Below the pieces are notes generated by a model that was not told the origin of the DNA, searched no databases, and saw nothing but the letters and a program-made list of their open reading frames with translations. From Patescibacteria group bacterium (GTDB lineage Bacteria > Patescibacteriota > Microgenomatia > UBA1406 > GWC2-37-13), in the NCBI GenBank assembly GCA_026004455.1, contig BPJE01000002.1, positions 69,207 to 133,206 of the forward strand: a DNA stretch of 64,000 nt, read 5' to 3'. This document shows positions 14,479 to 23,459 of the stretch, one piece after another. Position numbers and translations under genes: made by a program. The first letter of the stretch is position 1. The number at the start of each line of letters is the position of its first letter.

Positions 14479-15336
14479 ATGGCAACAGTTCACAAACTTA
14501 TAATCGGAAATTGTATGAGTATGGAAGAAATTCTAGATGCGAGTTGTCATCTTATGATAACTTCACCTCCTTATTTTAATGCACCATTTGACTATAATGG
14601 ATTATTCAAAAACTATGCTCAATACTTAGGAGTATTGCGACGATTTGCCATGGAAACATTTAGAGTTTTACAAGAAGGCAGAATTGCTGTTTTAAATATT
14701 GATGACATGTTAATTAATGGTGAAAAATTTCCGATTGTTGCCGACGCTATAAAAATTTTTCAAGAAGCCGGTTTTAGATATAGAGATAGAATTATTTGGA
14801 AAAAACCAGATGGCTATTTAAGAATTAGTAGAAGGAGTGGGGTTATTCTTCAAAATCCTTATCCAATGTATTTTTATCCCGATAATTTATTAGAGAGCAT
14901 CATTATATTTCAAAAAGGAAAATTTAATTATCGTTCCATATCTAAAGAAATTCGTGAGGCTTCAAAAATTGATACAAAAGAATTTTCCAGTAAAAAATGG
15001 TATATGACGCTTTGGGAGATGAATAATGTTTTGCCTGGTTCTCCATTAGAAAAGAATATCGCTGCTTTTCCTTATGAATTACCTTATCGCATTATTAAAT
15101 TATTTTCCTATAAAGGAGAAACTGTTTTAGATCCTTTTGTAGGTAGTGGCACAACAATGAAAGCAGCAAGAGATTTAGGAAGAAATAGCATCGGCATTGA
15201 AATAAAAAAATCATTAGTGCCAATTATAAAAGAAAAACTAGGTTTTGATTGTAAACAAGGAAATTTGCTCGCAGATAAAGATGATAAATTAGAAATAATT
15301 TATCGTAAACCCGGAAAATATGGACCTATTAGCTAA
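14479..15336 (+). CDS. Type II DNA methyltransferase (N4-cytosine or N6-adenine, beta class)
   Basis: A 285-residue methylase. Catalytic motif IV is SPPY at residues 29-32 (TSPPYFNAPFDYNG). The S-adenosylmethionine motif I comes later, as VLDPFVGSGTTMKAARDLG, the order of the beta class. SPPY is common in N4-cytosine methylases but also occurs in N6-adenine ones, so the base is uncertain. It should protect the host from the putative nuclease encoded next, whose start lies 17 bases inside this gene. The recognition site cannot be read from sequence. An AAGGA ribosome site precedes the ATG. Confidence 0.9.
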   Translation: MATVHKLIIGNCMSMEEILDASCHLMITSPPYFNAPFDYNGLFKNYAQYLGVLRRFAMETFRVLQEGRIAVLNIDDMLINGEKFPIVADAIKIFQEAGFRYRDRIIWKKPDGYLRISRRSGVILQNPYPMYFYPDNLLESIIIFQKGKFNYRSISKEIREASKIDTKEFSSKKWYMTLWEMNNVLPGSPLEKNIAAFPYELPYRIIKLFSYKGETVLDPFVGSGTTMKAARDLGRNSIGIEIKKSLVPIIKEKLGFDCKQGNLLADKDDKLEIIYRKPGKYGPIS

Positions 15337-16366
15337 AATAAAAGGAATAAAATATAGACCGCTACTTTGCAGAAAACTAGAGGTTTTTGATTTTAAAGAC
15401 TTAGGAAACGCTTTAAGCTCTTGTGCTTCTTTTATATTAAACATTGATAAAGAAAATAAAGTTGCGGTTAGCTGGTGGGTTTCGGCTAAACGCACTCGTT
15501 CATATCCTTATGCCAGAGTTTATGACACTTTAGGATTTACGGGAAAGAAAATAACTATAATTCCAATTATTAAAGATGAAGGAAAAGAAGGCGATAGAGA
15601 TTTTTTACAATGGGATACGGTTTCGTTGATGAGTTTACTGGGCGTTTATGTTATCGTCGCCTATTATGAAGACGCTAAAAGAAGTGAAAGATATAAACAT
15701 AAAATTACAAATCAACGTTTTAATATTAGATATCTAAAACAACAAATTAAAAATATTCTCTCCTATCAATCGGATGCTTTACACTGGAATCTTGCCCACA
15801 TTGACAATGTTGGGCAAATTGGACAGAAAGCTCTAGAGTCCTATGATAGAATTTCAGAAAAATTAGGAGTAACGATGCATTCTCGGCAGAGCGCCGAAAA
15901 AAGAATTGCTGAATTATTAAAAGGCAAAGAAGAATTTATGAAATTATCAAGAGCATTAGCGAAAAAGGCGCAAAAACGCGAAAGATTAACCATTCAACCA
16001 AAAGAAAATTTATCAGGGACAAAAGCAATAATAACAATCCAAAATTATTTAGGCGGATATTATTATTTCACTGCCGATGAGGCTGAAATTAAAGAAGGTA
16101 ATGTTTTTCTTGTTGAAGGAAAACACAGCAAATCTAACTCATTACCATCGTTAGAAGATATAAAAGATGGATTATTGAAGATGATTTTGTTTACTAATCT
16201 TGAGAATGTAAAAATTGATAATAAGAACTATAATTCAATAGCGGTGTTAAAACTAACGGTCGAAAATCATTTTGATGAGAATCGGCTTTCCTTTTCTCAA
16301 AAAGAAATTTTAAACCTTTTAAGAGAAGAAGCGAAAATTAATAGTTTCCAAATTATGCTAAAATGA
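15320..16366 (+). CDS. Putative type II restriction endonuclease
   Basis: A 348-residue protein with no family I can name for certain. Its position, overlapping the end of the methylase gene and following a C protein, makes the cognate nuclease the most likely role. A possible PD-(D/E)XK-type active-site half, FLVEGKHSK, lies near residue 260 after a predicted beta strand. An N-terminal segment VSWWVSAKRTRSYPYARVYD and a long helical region in the middle may serve DNA recognition. The last bases form an ATGA overlap with the TIR-like gene, so translation of the two is coupled. Confidence 0.6.
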   Translation: MDLLAKIKGIKYRPLLCRKLEVFDFKDLGNALSSCASFILNIDKENKVAVSWWVSAKRTRSYPYARVYDTLGFTGKKITIIPIIKDEGKEGDRDFLQWDTVSLMSLLGVYVIVAYYEDAKRSERYKHKITNQRFNIRYLKQQIKNILSYQSDALHWNLAHIDNVGQIGQKALESYDRISEKLGVTMHSRQSAEKRIAELLKGKEEFMKLSRALAKKAQKRERLTIQPKENLSGTKAIITIQNYLGGYYYFTADEAEIKEGNVFLVEGKHSKSNSLPSLEDIKDGLLKMILFTNLENVKIDNKNYNSIAVLKLTVENHFDENRLSFSQKEILNLLREEAKINSFQIMLK

Positions 16367-16782
16367 GCTATTATAATTACTTCTACAAATCGAGTTCAAA
16401 AGTCAGAGTCTTCATCAGTTTTGATTATGACCATGATATAGATTTAAAAAATTTGCTTGTTGGTCAAGCAAAAAACGAAGACAGTCCTTTTGAAATTACA
16501 GATATGTCTGTAAAAGAAGAGTTAACTGGAGATTGGAAAGAAAAAGTTCGTCAGAGAATTAAAAGAGTTGATCAAGTTATTATTATCTGCGGAGAACATA
16601 CAGATAGTGCAAGCGATGTCGCTGCAGAATTAAAAATTACTCAAGAAGAAGGCAAGCCATATTTTTTATTATGGGGTAGAAGCGATAAGAATTGCGTAAA
16701 ACCAAAGACTGCAAAAGATAATGATAAAATTTATAAATGGACCTGGGATAATCTAAAGCGGTTATTAAATGGCGAAAGATAA
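16363..16782 (+). CDS. TIR-like (DUF1863 / ThsB-type) domain protein
   Basis: A 139-residue protein made of one MTH538/ThsB-type TIR-like domain. Visible are the first strand VRVFISFDYDHDIDLKNLLV, the segment EITDMSVKEELTGDWKEKVR and RIKRVDQVIIICGEHTDSAS. In Thoeris systems, ThsB-type TIR proteins sense phage and make a nucleotide signal from NAD. I see no ThsA partner here, but the next gene encodes a small membrane protein that could act as effector. It lies in an operon with restriction-modification genes, so antiviral defence is a reasonable inference. Confidence 0.8.
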   Translation: MSYYNYFYKSSSKVRVFISFDYDHDIDLKNLLVGQAKNEDSPFEITDMSVKEELTGDWKEKVRQRIKRVDQVIIICGEHTDSASDVAAELKITQEEGKPYFLLWGRSDKNCVKPKTAKDNDKIYKWTWDNLKRLLNGER

Positions 16783-16785
16783 ATT

Positions 16786-17280
16786 ATGTCGGAAGAATTA
16801 TTTTCAAAAACCGAAAAAGAATATGGAGATAAATATAAAGAACATCTTTTTGAACAATATAAACTCTATGTGGAAAGCATAGAGAAGACAAGTGATAGAA
16901 GACAGCAAGCTAATAATTATTTTTTGACAATAAATACCGCATTAATTTCTCTTATTGGCTTATCATTTCAGTTTAAGGTTTTTGAAAACGTCAACTGGAT
17001 AAAGGCTTTACTTGCGATAGTAGGTATAATTATTTGCGTTGTTTTTTGGTTTCTTATCCGTTCTTATAAACAACTTAATACAGGTAAGTTTAAGGTCATT
17101 CACGAAATTGAAAAAAAATTTACCTCTTGCATTATACAAATATGAATGGAAAATTTTAGGTAAAGGAGAGGATAGTCAAAATATTTTCCATTTTCGCATA
17201 TTGAACTTTTGATTCCTTGGGTTTTTGGAATAATTTATACTGCTTTAGGAATTTATTTTATTGGGTTAATATTGAGTTAG
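16786..17280 (+). pseudogene. RipA-like 2-TM membrane protein, two frameshifts
   Basis: The first 119 codons encode a helical N-terminus (LFEQYKLYVESIEKTSDRRQ), then two membrane helices (ANNYFLTINTALISLIGLSF; WIKALLAIVGIIICVVFWFL). This resembles RipA-type octameric membrane proteins that sit next to TIR-like proteins in many genomes. The frame breaks in an A-run near 17115. The next frame continues LALYKYEWKILGKGEDSQN. After a second break near 17200 it reads HIELLIPWVFGIIYTALGIY and ends with TAG at 17280. With two indels repaired it is one ordinary protein of about 165 residues. Either a recent pseudogene or sequence errors. Confidence 0.7.
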
Positions 17281-17553
17281 TTAAATACTTTCTATCCCGC
17301 TCTCGTTAAAATTTTTAGGAGTAATGCGGGCGAGCAAAAGAAAGGAAGACTTAGGAAGAAATTTTTTTGCTCACATGCTGATTTTTGGTGGTAAGGAATA
17401 CACGACTGCCTTTGAGAACATACAAATTATATTTCAACATTAGAATTTTTTTCAAAATAGCTTCGATTTTTTTCGTAAAGAGATCAAAGATTAATATCCC
17501 AGATCAAACTTAACCGTCTCCTGAAAAAATAAAAAATTTGATACAATTATAAA

Positions 17554-18309
17554 ATGAATTTTGTCTGGTTTTATTCCATTTTTAGCGTTATAGTCATTAG
17601 TCTTATTTCCTTCGTTGGCATAATTACCATATTAATAAATCAAAAAACCTTAAAAAATTTTCTTATTTATTTTATTTCTTTTTCAGCTGGCGCGCTTTTA
17701 GGCGATGTTTTTATTCATCTTTTACCAGAAGTAGTTAAAGAGTTTTCAAATCAAATATCGTTAATTTTTATCTTAGTTTTAGTAGGAATTTTTGCCTCAT
17801 TTATTTTAGAAAAAATAATTTGCTGGCGTCATTGTCATTTGCCAATTACCAAAAATCATGTTCACAACTTTGCTTGGATGAATTTATGGGGTGATTTTTT
17901 TCATAATTTTTTAGATGGTTTAACTGTGGCTGCTAGTTACTTAGTGAATATCCCAACAGGTATTGCTACTACTATTGCAGTGATTTTTCATGAGATACCT
18001 CAAGAAATTGGTGATTTTGGTGTTTTACTTCATGGAGGATTTTCAGTAAAAAAAGCTCTTGTTTTTAATTTTTTAACTGCTTTAAGCGCAATTTTAGGAG
18101 CATTAATTGGATTAACATTAGCAAGTAGAGTAAAGGATATTACTTTATTTTTAGTACCATTTGCTGCTGGTAATTTTATCTACATTGCCGGTTCAGACTT
18201 AATTCCTGAACTTCACAAAGAAACTGCGATTAAAAAAGGTTTTTTGCAAATCTTAAGTTTTATAATTGGTGTTTTAGTAATGTATAGTCTGCTTTTTATT
18301 GGAGAATAA
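17554..18309 (+). CDS. ZIP-family metal transporter
   Basis: A 251-residue protein with about eight membrane helices and the ZIP signature. The first metal helix reads FHNFLDGLTVAASYLV and the second VIFHEIPQEIGDFGVLLHGG, with the HEIPQExGDF core that binds Zn or Fe. It probably imports or balances a divalent metal across the cytoplasmic membrane. A TACAAT box at 17542-17547 ends 6 nt before the ATG, so the mRNA is probably leaderless. The Mur ligase gene follows 17 nt downstream. Confidence 0.9.
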   Translation: MNFVWFYSIFSVIVISLISFVGIITILINQKTLKNFLIYFISFSAGALLGDVFIHLLPEVVKEFSNQISLIFILVLVGIFASFILEKIICWRHCHLPITKNHVHNFAWMNLWGDFFHNFLDGLTVAASYLVNIPTGIATTIAVIFHEIPQEIGDFGVLLHGGFSVKKALVFNFLTALSAILGALIGLTLASRVKDITLFLVPFAAGNFIYIAGSDLIPELHKETAIKKGFLQILSFIIGVLVMYSLLFIGE

Positions 18310-18326
18310 TTTGCTAAAATAATAAA

Positions 18327-19559
18327 ATGAGCTATTCGCCAAAAGGCATAAAAAAAATCTATCACCAAACAAGACGCTTATTAGCTAAAAACTGGCTTCA
18401 TCTTTGGCATCCCACTCAAATTGCGATTACCGGCAGTCAAGGAAAAACAAATACCACTCAAACTTTATATCAAGTTTTAAAAAACATTGCCCCAACAATA
18501 GTTACTGATATTAATCTTGACACTAATTTTAACGTTCCCATCACTGCTTTAAAAGTCACTCCTTGGACAAAGTTTGCTGTCTTTGAACTTGGTGTTGATC
18601 ATCCAAACGAAATGGATCTTCATCTAGAAATAGTTAAACCAAAAATTGGTATGATAACTGGCTTATCACCAGTTCACACTGATAAAGAACATTTTGGAAG
18701 TATTAAAAAATATTATTTAGAAAAAAGAAAACTGATTGAAAAATTAACTCAAAATGATTTTGCTGTTTTAAACTATGATGATGAAAATGTCAGAAAAATG
18801 GCAGATTTCACAAAAGCAAAAGTCATCTTTTACGGTTCAGATAAAAATAATTGTCAGTTTTACTATGATAAAAACTCAGTTAAAATCACTCTTTCAGGGA
18901 CTCATTTTAAACTATTTTCAACTAATTATAACCATTTTCAACCAATTTCAACTAAATTAATCGGCCTTCATCACTCTTCAAATTTAACTGCTGTCTATGC
19001 AGTTTTAAAAACTCTTTTTCCAAAAGATAAAAAAATTGACTCTGTTTTCAAAAAAACAGTTTTCAATTTAAAACCGCTTCGCGGTCGAATGAATATTGAA
19101 AAAGGACCAATGAAAACAATTTTATTAAATGATTCTTTACGCGCTAATCCCAAATCAACTGATGAAGGTATAAAAACTTTTTATAAAATAAACTACAAAA
19201 AAGGCAAAAAAATCGCTGTTTTAGGAGTAATGGGCGAGCTTTATGATCCTGTCATTGAACACAAAAAAACCGCTCAAACTCTTATTGATTTTCCACCTGA
19301 TATTGTCATTGGAGTAGGGAATTATCGAAAATACACAATTGATGAACTAATTAAACTTGGTTTTTCAAAAGAAAAAGCCTTTTTTGCAAAAAATGTTTTT
19401 GGAGCGGCTGAAATTTTAAAAAAAATTATTCATCCGGGTGATTTTATCTATTTGAAAAGCTCTCTTCTTCGCAATCTTTGGCGAATAATAAAAATCTTAA
19501 AAGGAGAAAAAATCTGTTGCCAAGAAGAATTTTGTCCTTATAATCATTGTAAGTTTTAG
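18327..19559 (+). CDS. MurF-like Mur ligase family protein
   Basis: A 410-residue ATP-dependent ligase of the Mur family. The P-loop is ITGSQGKTNTTQTL near residue 30, and the central domain has ELGVDHPNEMDLH and GLSPVHTDKEHFG. The C-terminal domain begins LKPLRGRMNIEKG and LLNDSLRANPKSTDEGIKTF, which corresponds to the MurF-type DxxNANPxS loop. It most likely adds a dipeptide to the peptidoglycan precursor, though it lacks the MurF N-terminal domain, so related ligases are possible. The tail EKICCQEEFCPYNHCKF is cysteine-rich and unusual. A 10-bp repeat tract at 18917-18957 is translated in frame. TAAAAT ends 6 nt before the ATG. Confidence 0.82.
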   Translation: MSYSPKGIKKIYHQTRRLLAKNWLHLWHPTQIAITGSQGKTNTTQTLYQVLKNIAPTIVTDINLDTNFNVPITALKVTPWTKFAVFELGVDHPNEMDLHLEIVKPKIGMITGLSPVHTDKEHFGSIKKYYLEKRKLIEKLTQNDFAVLNYDDENVRKMADFTKAKVIFYGSDKNNCQFYYDKNSVKITLSGTHFKLFSTNYNHFQPISTKLIGLHHSSNLTAVYAVLKTLFPKDKKIDSVFKKTVFNLKPLRGRMNIEKGPMKTILLNDSLRANPKSTDEGIKTFYKINYKKGKKIAVLGVMGELYDPVIEHKKTAQTLIDFPPDIVIGVGNYRKYTIDELIKLGFSKEKAFFAKNVFGAAEILKKIIHPGDFIYLKSSLLRNLWRIIKILKGEKICCQEEFCPYNHCKF

Positions 19560-19595
19560 TTACAAATAAAGTCAATTAATTTTTAATTTAAATAT

Positions 19596-20897
19596 TTATT
19601 TATTAAAAAAAATAAATTTTAAATAAAGAATACTTAATAAAATTGAAATAAGAGTCACAATAAAACCATATTTTAAAAATATTTTAAAATTAATTTCTTG
19701 TTCTTTTTTATTATTATCACTCATTAATTGTTTTTTATAAATATCAACACTTACAATATTTGCCGAAGAGCCAATAATGGTTAAATTAGCACCAAAACAA
19801 GCACCTAAAGAAAGTGCCCACCAAAGAGGAAAAACATTCATACCAGTCAAAGACAATTCTTGTATAATTTTAATAAAAAAAATAGTAATCGGAATACTGC
19901 CAACAAATCCAGAAGCAATGCCAACAAAAATAAGAATTAAATAAGAAGTCAATTCAACATTTCCTTTGGTTAGATAGATTATATATTTAGATAAAAATCC
20001 TAAAAAACCAGTTTTTTCCAATGAGCTTACCAAAATAAAAAGTCCAATAAAAAAGAAAATTGAAGTCCATTCGATTTCTTTGTAAATACTATCTGGTTCT
20101 TTTGTGGTTAGAAGCAAAAGCATAAAACCACCAAATAAAGCAATAACAGAATTTTCAATATGAGTTATACTATGAGTTATAAAACCAATAAAAACTATTG
20201 ATAGAATAATTATAGATATTATTAGTTGTCTTTTATCTTTAATTAAATTATCTTCTTTTATTTTTTTTAAAGTGTTAATAGAAATTTTTTTAGACCTCAA
20301 CTGCCTAATAAATATTAAAAATAGAAAAATTAATATAAAAATACTAACTATTAAAACAATAGGTACATTGTATTTTAAAAAATCATTAAAACTTAAATTT
20401 GCTTCACTTCCAATAATTATATTAGGAGGATCTCCAATTAAAGTTGCTGTACCGCCAATATTTGAAAAAAATATAATCGACATTAATAGAGGAAAAGGAG
20501 AAATCTCTAATATTTTTGTCATATATAAAGTCACTGGTACAATTAATAAGACAGTTGTAACATTATCTAAAAAAGCTGAAAGAATAGCTGTTAAAAAAGA
20601 TAACAAAACTAGTAATCTTACTGGTCTTCCTTTGGCTAATTTTAAAGTTTTTATTGCTAAATATTGAAAAATTCCAGTTTTAGATAATATAGAAACAATC
20701 ATCATCATTCCTATCAATAAACCAATTGTATTAAAATCAATACTCTTTAAAGCTTCTTCATAATTAATAAAACCAAATAAAATAAAACATATGGAAAAAA
20801 CGAATGTAATAACAGATCTATTGAATTTTTCTGTAACTATAAAAATTAATAATAAAACAAAAAAAATAAAGGGTAAAAAATTAATAGAATTGATCAT
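19596..20897 (-). CDS. NhaD/ArsB-type ion permease (IT superfamily)
   Basis: A 433-residue membrane protein with about twelve helices. Family signatures are SAFLDNVTTVLLIVPVT in the first half, IGGTATLIGDPPNIIIGS just after it, and GACFGANLTIIGSSANIV in the second half, the paired re-entrant motifs of the ion transporter superfamily. Members move Na+/H+, arsenite or organic anions, and sequence alone does not decide which. A CBS-domain protein gene lies 49 bases upstream on the same strand, so adenine nucleotides could regulate transport (inference). Confidence 0.85.
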   Translation of the reverse strand: MINSINFLPFIFFVLLLIFIVTEKFNRSVITFVFSICFILFGFINYEEALKSIDFNTIGLLIGMMMIVSILSKTGIFQYLAIKTLKLAKGRPVRLLVLLSFLTAILSAFLDNVTTVLLIVPVTLYMTKILEISPFPLLMSIIFFSNIGGTATLIGDPPNIIIGSEANLSFNDFLKYNVPIVLIVSIFILIFLFLIFIRQLRSKKISINTLKKIKEDNLIKDKRQLIISIIILSIVFIGFITHSITHIENSVIALFGGFMLLLLTTKEPDSIYKEIEWTSIFFFIGLFILVSSLEKTGFLGFLSKYIIYLTKGNVELTSYLILIFVGIASGFVGSIPITIFFIKIIQELSLTGMNVFPLWWALSLGACFGANLTIIGSSANIVSVDIYKKQLMSDNNKKEQEINFKIFLKYGFIVTLISILLSILYLKFIFFNK

Positions 20898-20946
20898 AAA
20901 TAATTTTTTTTGAAGAATAAAAATAATAAAAATAATTATTTAAACT

Positions 20947-21429
20947 TTATTTAAAATTGTTTTCTATTAATTCTACTATTGTTTTTTCAACTTTTAATCT
21001 ATTAACAACACCAACATACTTGTTTTTTTTATTAACAATTGGAATATAATCAAAGTTTTTAACATACATCAATGAGATTGCCTTTATAAAATCATCTTCT
21101 TCTTTTAATGAATAAACTTTTTTTATCATTATATCTCTAACCTTTAAGCAAGAAAGTTGTTTGATTTTTTCTTTTGAAATAATCTCATTAACTGATATAT
21201 AGCTAATTATGGAATCTACTTTTAAAAAAAATGGTAAAATTTTATCTAAAATATCATATAAAGTAAATAATCCTTGTATCTCTTTTTTTTCATTTAAGGC
21301 TATGAAGATGTTAGTATGTTTATTTATCATTAACTTTATTGCATCTTTTAAATTTAAATCTTTTTCTCCAATAGGCACATCTTTTTCTAAAATATCTTTG
21401 ATTTTTATATTTTTATTGTTTATTTTCAT
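20947..21429 (-). CDS. CBS-domain pair protein
   Basis: A 160-residue protein made of two CBS repeats and little else. The first repeat includes LKDAIKLMINKHTNIFIALN and GLFTLYDILDKILPF. The second includes VRDIMIKKVYSLKEEDDFIK and YVGVVNRLKVEKTIVEL. CBS pairs bind adenosine nucleotides and usually regulate a partner. The likely partner is the permease encoded 49 bases downstream. No catalytic domain is present. Confidence 0.85.
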   Translation of the reverse strand: MKINNKNIKIKDILEKDVPIGEKDLNLKDAIKLMINKHTNIFIALNEKKEIQGLFTLYDILDKILPFFLKVDSIISYISVNEIISKEKIKQLSCLKVRDIMIKKVYSLKEEDDFIKAISLMYVKNFDYIPIVNKKNKYVGVVNRLKVEKTIVELIENNFK

Positions 21430-21689
21430 TTTAAAAAAATTTTTAATTTATTTAATAAAAAAATTTATTTTTTAATAATAGAATAAAAATAAAAAAAAAT
21501 CAATATTATTTTTTTAAAGTTTTTTAGTTAATTATGAAATTATTTTACTGAATCTATTATTAAAAAACAAGAATAGATAAAAAATTTTATTTTTTCTTCC
21601 TCAATTTAATCATTATCAAAAAATTACTAATCTTCAAATTAATTCTGAAAACAAACTACCAAATCATAAATAAAAAAATGAGGAGACAA

Positions 21690-22290
21690 AATCATAATAA
21701 GTCAACCCAAAACTCAAATCAAACAACAATTGCTTTTAACTACAATCCATTAATAAAAAAACAAACAATAAAAATTTCGCTATTTAATTCTTATAAAAAA
21801 AATTTCCCAAACTCTACCTTGCCTCCAATCGATTTATAAACAATTAAAATCCTCAAATAAAAATTTTAACAAAAAAAATAATTGGCCAAGAAAAAATCTT
21901 TCTCAAATAATAAAAAAACTTTGTGATTTTACTTTAGGTTATCTAAATTATTGAAAACCAACTTAAAGGACTTTATTCATACAAACAAGCATTAAAGAAA
22001 AAATTATTGACTGTGGCGGCTTCTCCAATTTTTTAATCTCTCTGCTTCAATATCAAAACATTCCCTGTCGTTTAGTTGCCGGTTTTGTCATCAAAGATAA
22101 TTTCTTAAAAAGAATTTTAAATACGTTTCACGTTTTACGTTTCACGTTACACATTAACCAATTAGGTCAATTTTTTAAATGTTAGATGTTAGACGTTAGA
22201 TGTTAAATGATTAATACTAATTTCGCTCACAATGCAAATTTTTCTGACGCTTGGCTTTCTTTTAAGCTCTTATTTCAACCTTGGCGCTGA
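21690..22290 (+). pseudogene. Transglutaminase-like protein, multiply frameshifted
   Basis: Translated pieces read SYKQALKEKIIDCGGFSNFL with shifts, then LISLLQYQNIPCRLVAGFVI, then NFAHNANFSDAWLSFKLLF. This is the Cys (in DCGGF) and the following His/Asp region of transglutaminase/protease-like domains. Several stops interrupt it. Between the Cys and later parts lies a tandem 7-bp repeat block (22126-22209). The upstream end is indistinct. It directly precedes the DegT-like gene and may have belonged to a surface-polymer cluster. The call rests on short motifs, so confidence is moderate. Confidence 0.5.
22126..22209. repeat. 7-bp tandem repeat block (ACGTTTC and TGTTAGA types)
   Basis: Two degenerate heptad runs follow each other: CGTTTCA-CGTTTTA-CGTTTCA-CGTTACA-like units at 22126-22152 and ATGTTAG-ATGTTAG-ACGTTAG-like units at 22179-22208. 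Between them is AATTAGGTCAATTTTTT, a motif found beside similar arrays at 25570, 43380, 43440, 49310 and 51630. Confidence 0.8.
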
Positions 22291-22714
22291 ATGAAAGGTA
22301 AAGAAATTAAAACTATCAAAACAAAGATTTTAAAAAAAATCTTAAACGTTTCACGTTATACGCTATACGTTATACTTTTTTTCTCTGGTCGCTCAGCTTT
22401 ATATAATCTTTTAAAATCTTTAGATCTAAAACCAAGTGATGAAGTCTTAGTTCAAACCTTTACTTGTGAAGCAGTTTTTTGCCTATTATAGCCCTAAATT
22501 TAAAACCAGTTTATGTTGATATTAAAAATCAGTCTTTTTCAATGAATCCTATAGATTTAGAAAAAAAGCTGTCAAAAAAAGCTAAAGTCTTAATTCTTCA
22601 ACACACTTTTGGTATCACACCAAGCCACAGAGAAACCATTATTTCTGTTATCAAAAAACATAAATTAGTGCTAATTGAGGATATAGCACACGGCATAAAA
22701 AACTCAAATCTCAA

Positions 22715-22730
22715 TCCGCCAGCTGACGGA
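22715..22730. repeat. Short palindrome TCCGCCAGCTGACGGA
   Basis: Near-perfect 16-bp palindrome followed by a heptad AAAAGTC. A sister element, TCCGCCAATTGGCGGA, lies at 27180-27195, again flanked by ACTTTTG heptads. They resemble, in their CCGCC/GGCGG arms, the TAAAAC-loop palindromes elsewhere in the window. Confidence 0.6.
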
Positions 22731-23165
22731 CAAAAGTCAAAATTAAAAAATCATTATTTCCTACTTTCTTTCGGCCGATCAAAAAGCTTTTCTTCAGTTT
22801 TTGGGGGAGCAATTGCGGGAAGTAATAAAAAAATAATGGATAAACTTGAAAAAATAATCCTTAAATATACTTCCTATAGTACGATATTTAAACTCTTACT
22901 TTATAAACCTATAGTTTATTTGATAAAATTAACCTATAATATATATTTAGGTAGAATTATTCATTTTTTAGCTAGAAAATTAAAGCTTTTAACACTCGAA
23001 ATCAGCCAAAAAGAAAAACAAGGTGAATTTGATGAGTTTTTTTAATAAGGCCTATCCCAATGCTTTAATTATATTATTATTAAATCAATTTAAGCTCCTC
23101 AAATCAATCCAAAATCAAAGAAAAAAAAACTATTAAGCATTATGATCAAAGTTTAAAAATTTATT

Positions 23166-23192
23166 GTCATCCTGAACTTGATTCAGGATCTC
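23166..23192. repeat. PELDSGS-type palindromic repeat
   Basis: This copy reads GTCATCCTGAACTTGATTCA then GGATCTC, with inverted arms ATCCTGAA/TTCAGGAT. It is translated as CHPELDSGSPL within the broken aminotransferase. Related copies are at 39293-39319, 40453-40480 and 40623-40649. This dispersed repeat type occurs in many bacterial genomes. Confidence 0.85.
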
Positions 23193-23459
23193 CTCTTATT
23201 CGATATCCCTTATTAGTAAATAACCCTTCTTTAATCCTAAAAAAAATGGCAAAATTTGGCATTTTTTTAGGTAATTGGTACAATCAAACCAGTAGCACCA
23301 AAAGATCTCCCCTTAAATAGAGTAGGTTATAAACTAGGCAGTTGTCCTGTAACTGAAAAAACTTGTGAAAAAATTATTAATTTACCGACTAATATTTCTC
23401 TAAATCAGGCTAAAAGAGTAGTGGAATTATTATTAAAAACATTAAACGACGTTTAAAAT

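Larger units (their letters stand above)
22291..23455 (+). pseudogene. DegT/DnrJ/EryC1-type aminotransferase, frameshifted
   Basis: Frame segments give SGRSALYNLLKSLDLKPSDE, VLVQTFTCEAV, IIALNLKPVYVDI, then LILQHTFGI, VLIEDIAHGI and LSFGRSKSFSSVFGGAI, the PLP-binding region of sugar aminotransferases. A later frame gives GYKLGSCPVTEKTCEKIINL, a typical C-terminal motif. At least three frame breaks are needed. Heptad repeats near 22346 and a palindrome at 23166-23192 (read as CHPELDSGSPL) are embedded in it. Originally it probably made an amino sugar for surface polysaccharide. Confidence 0.78.

Noticed and set aside
20272-20667. Plus-strand 131-codon frame opposite the NhaD/ArsB permease
   Set aside because: Shadow frame; the minus strand has full permease signatures.
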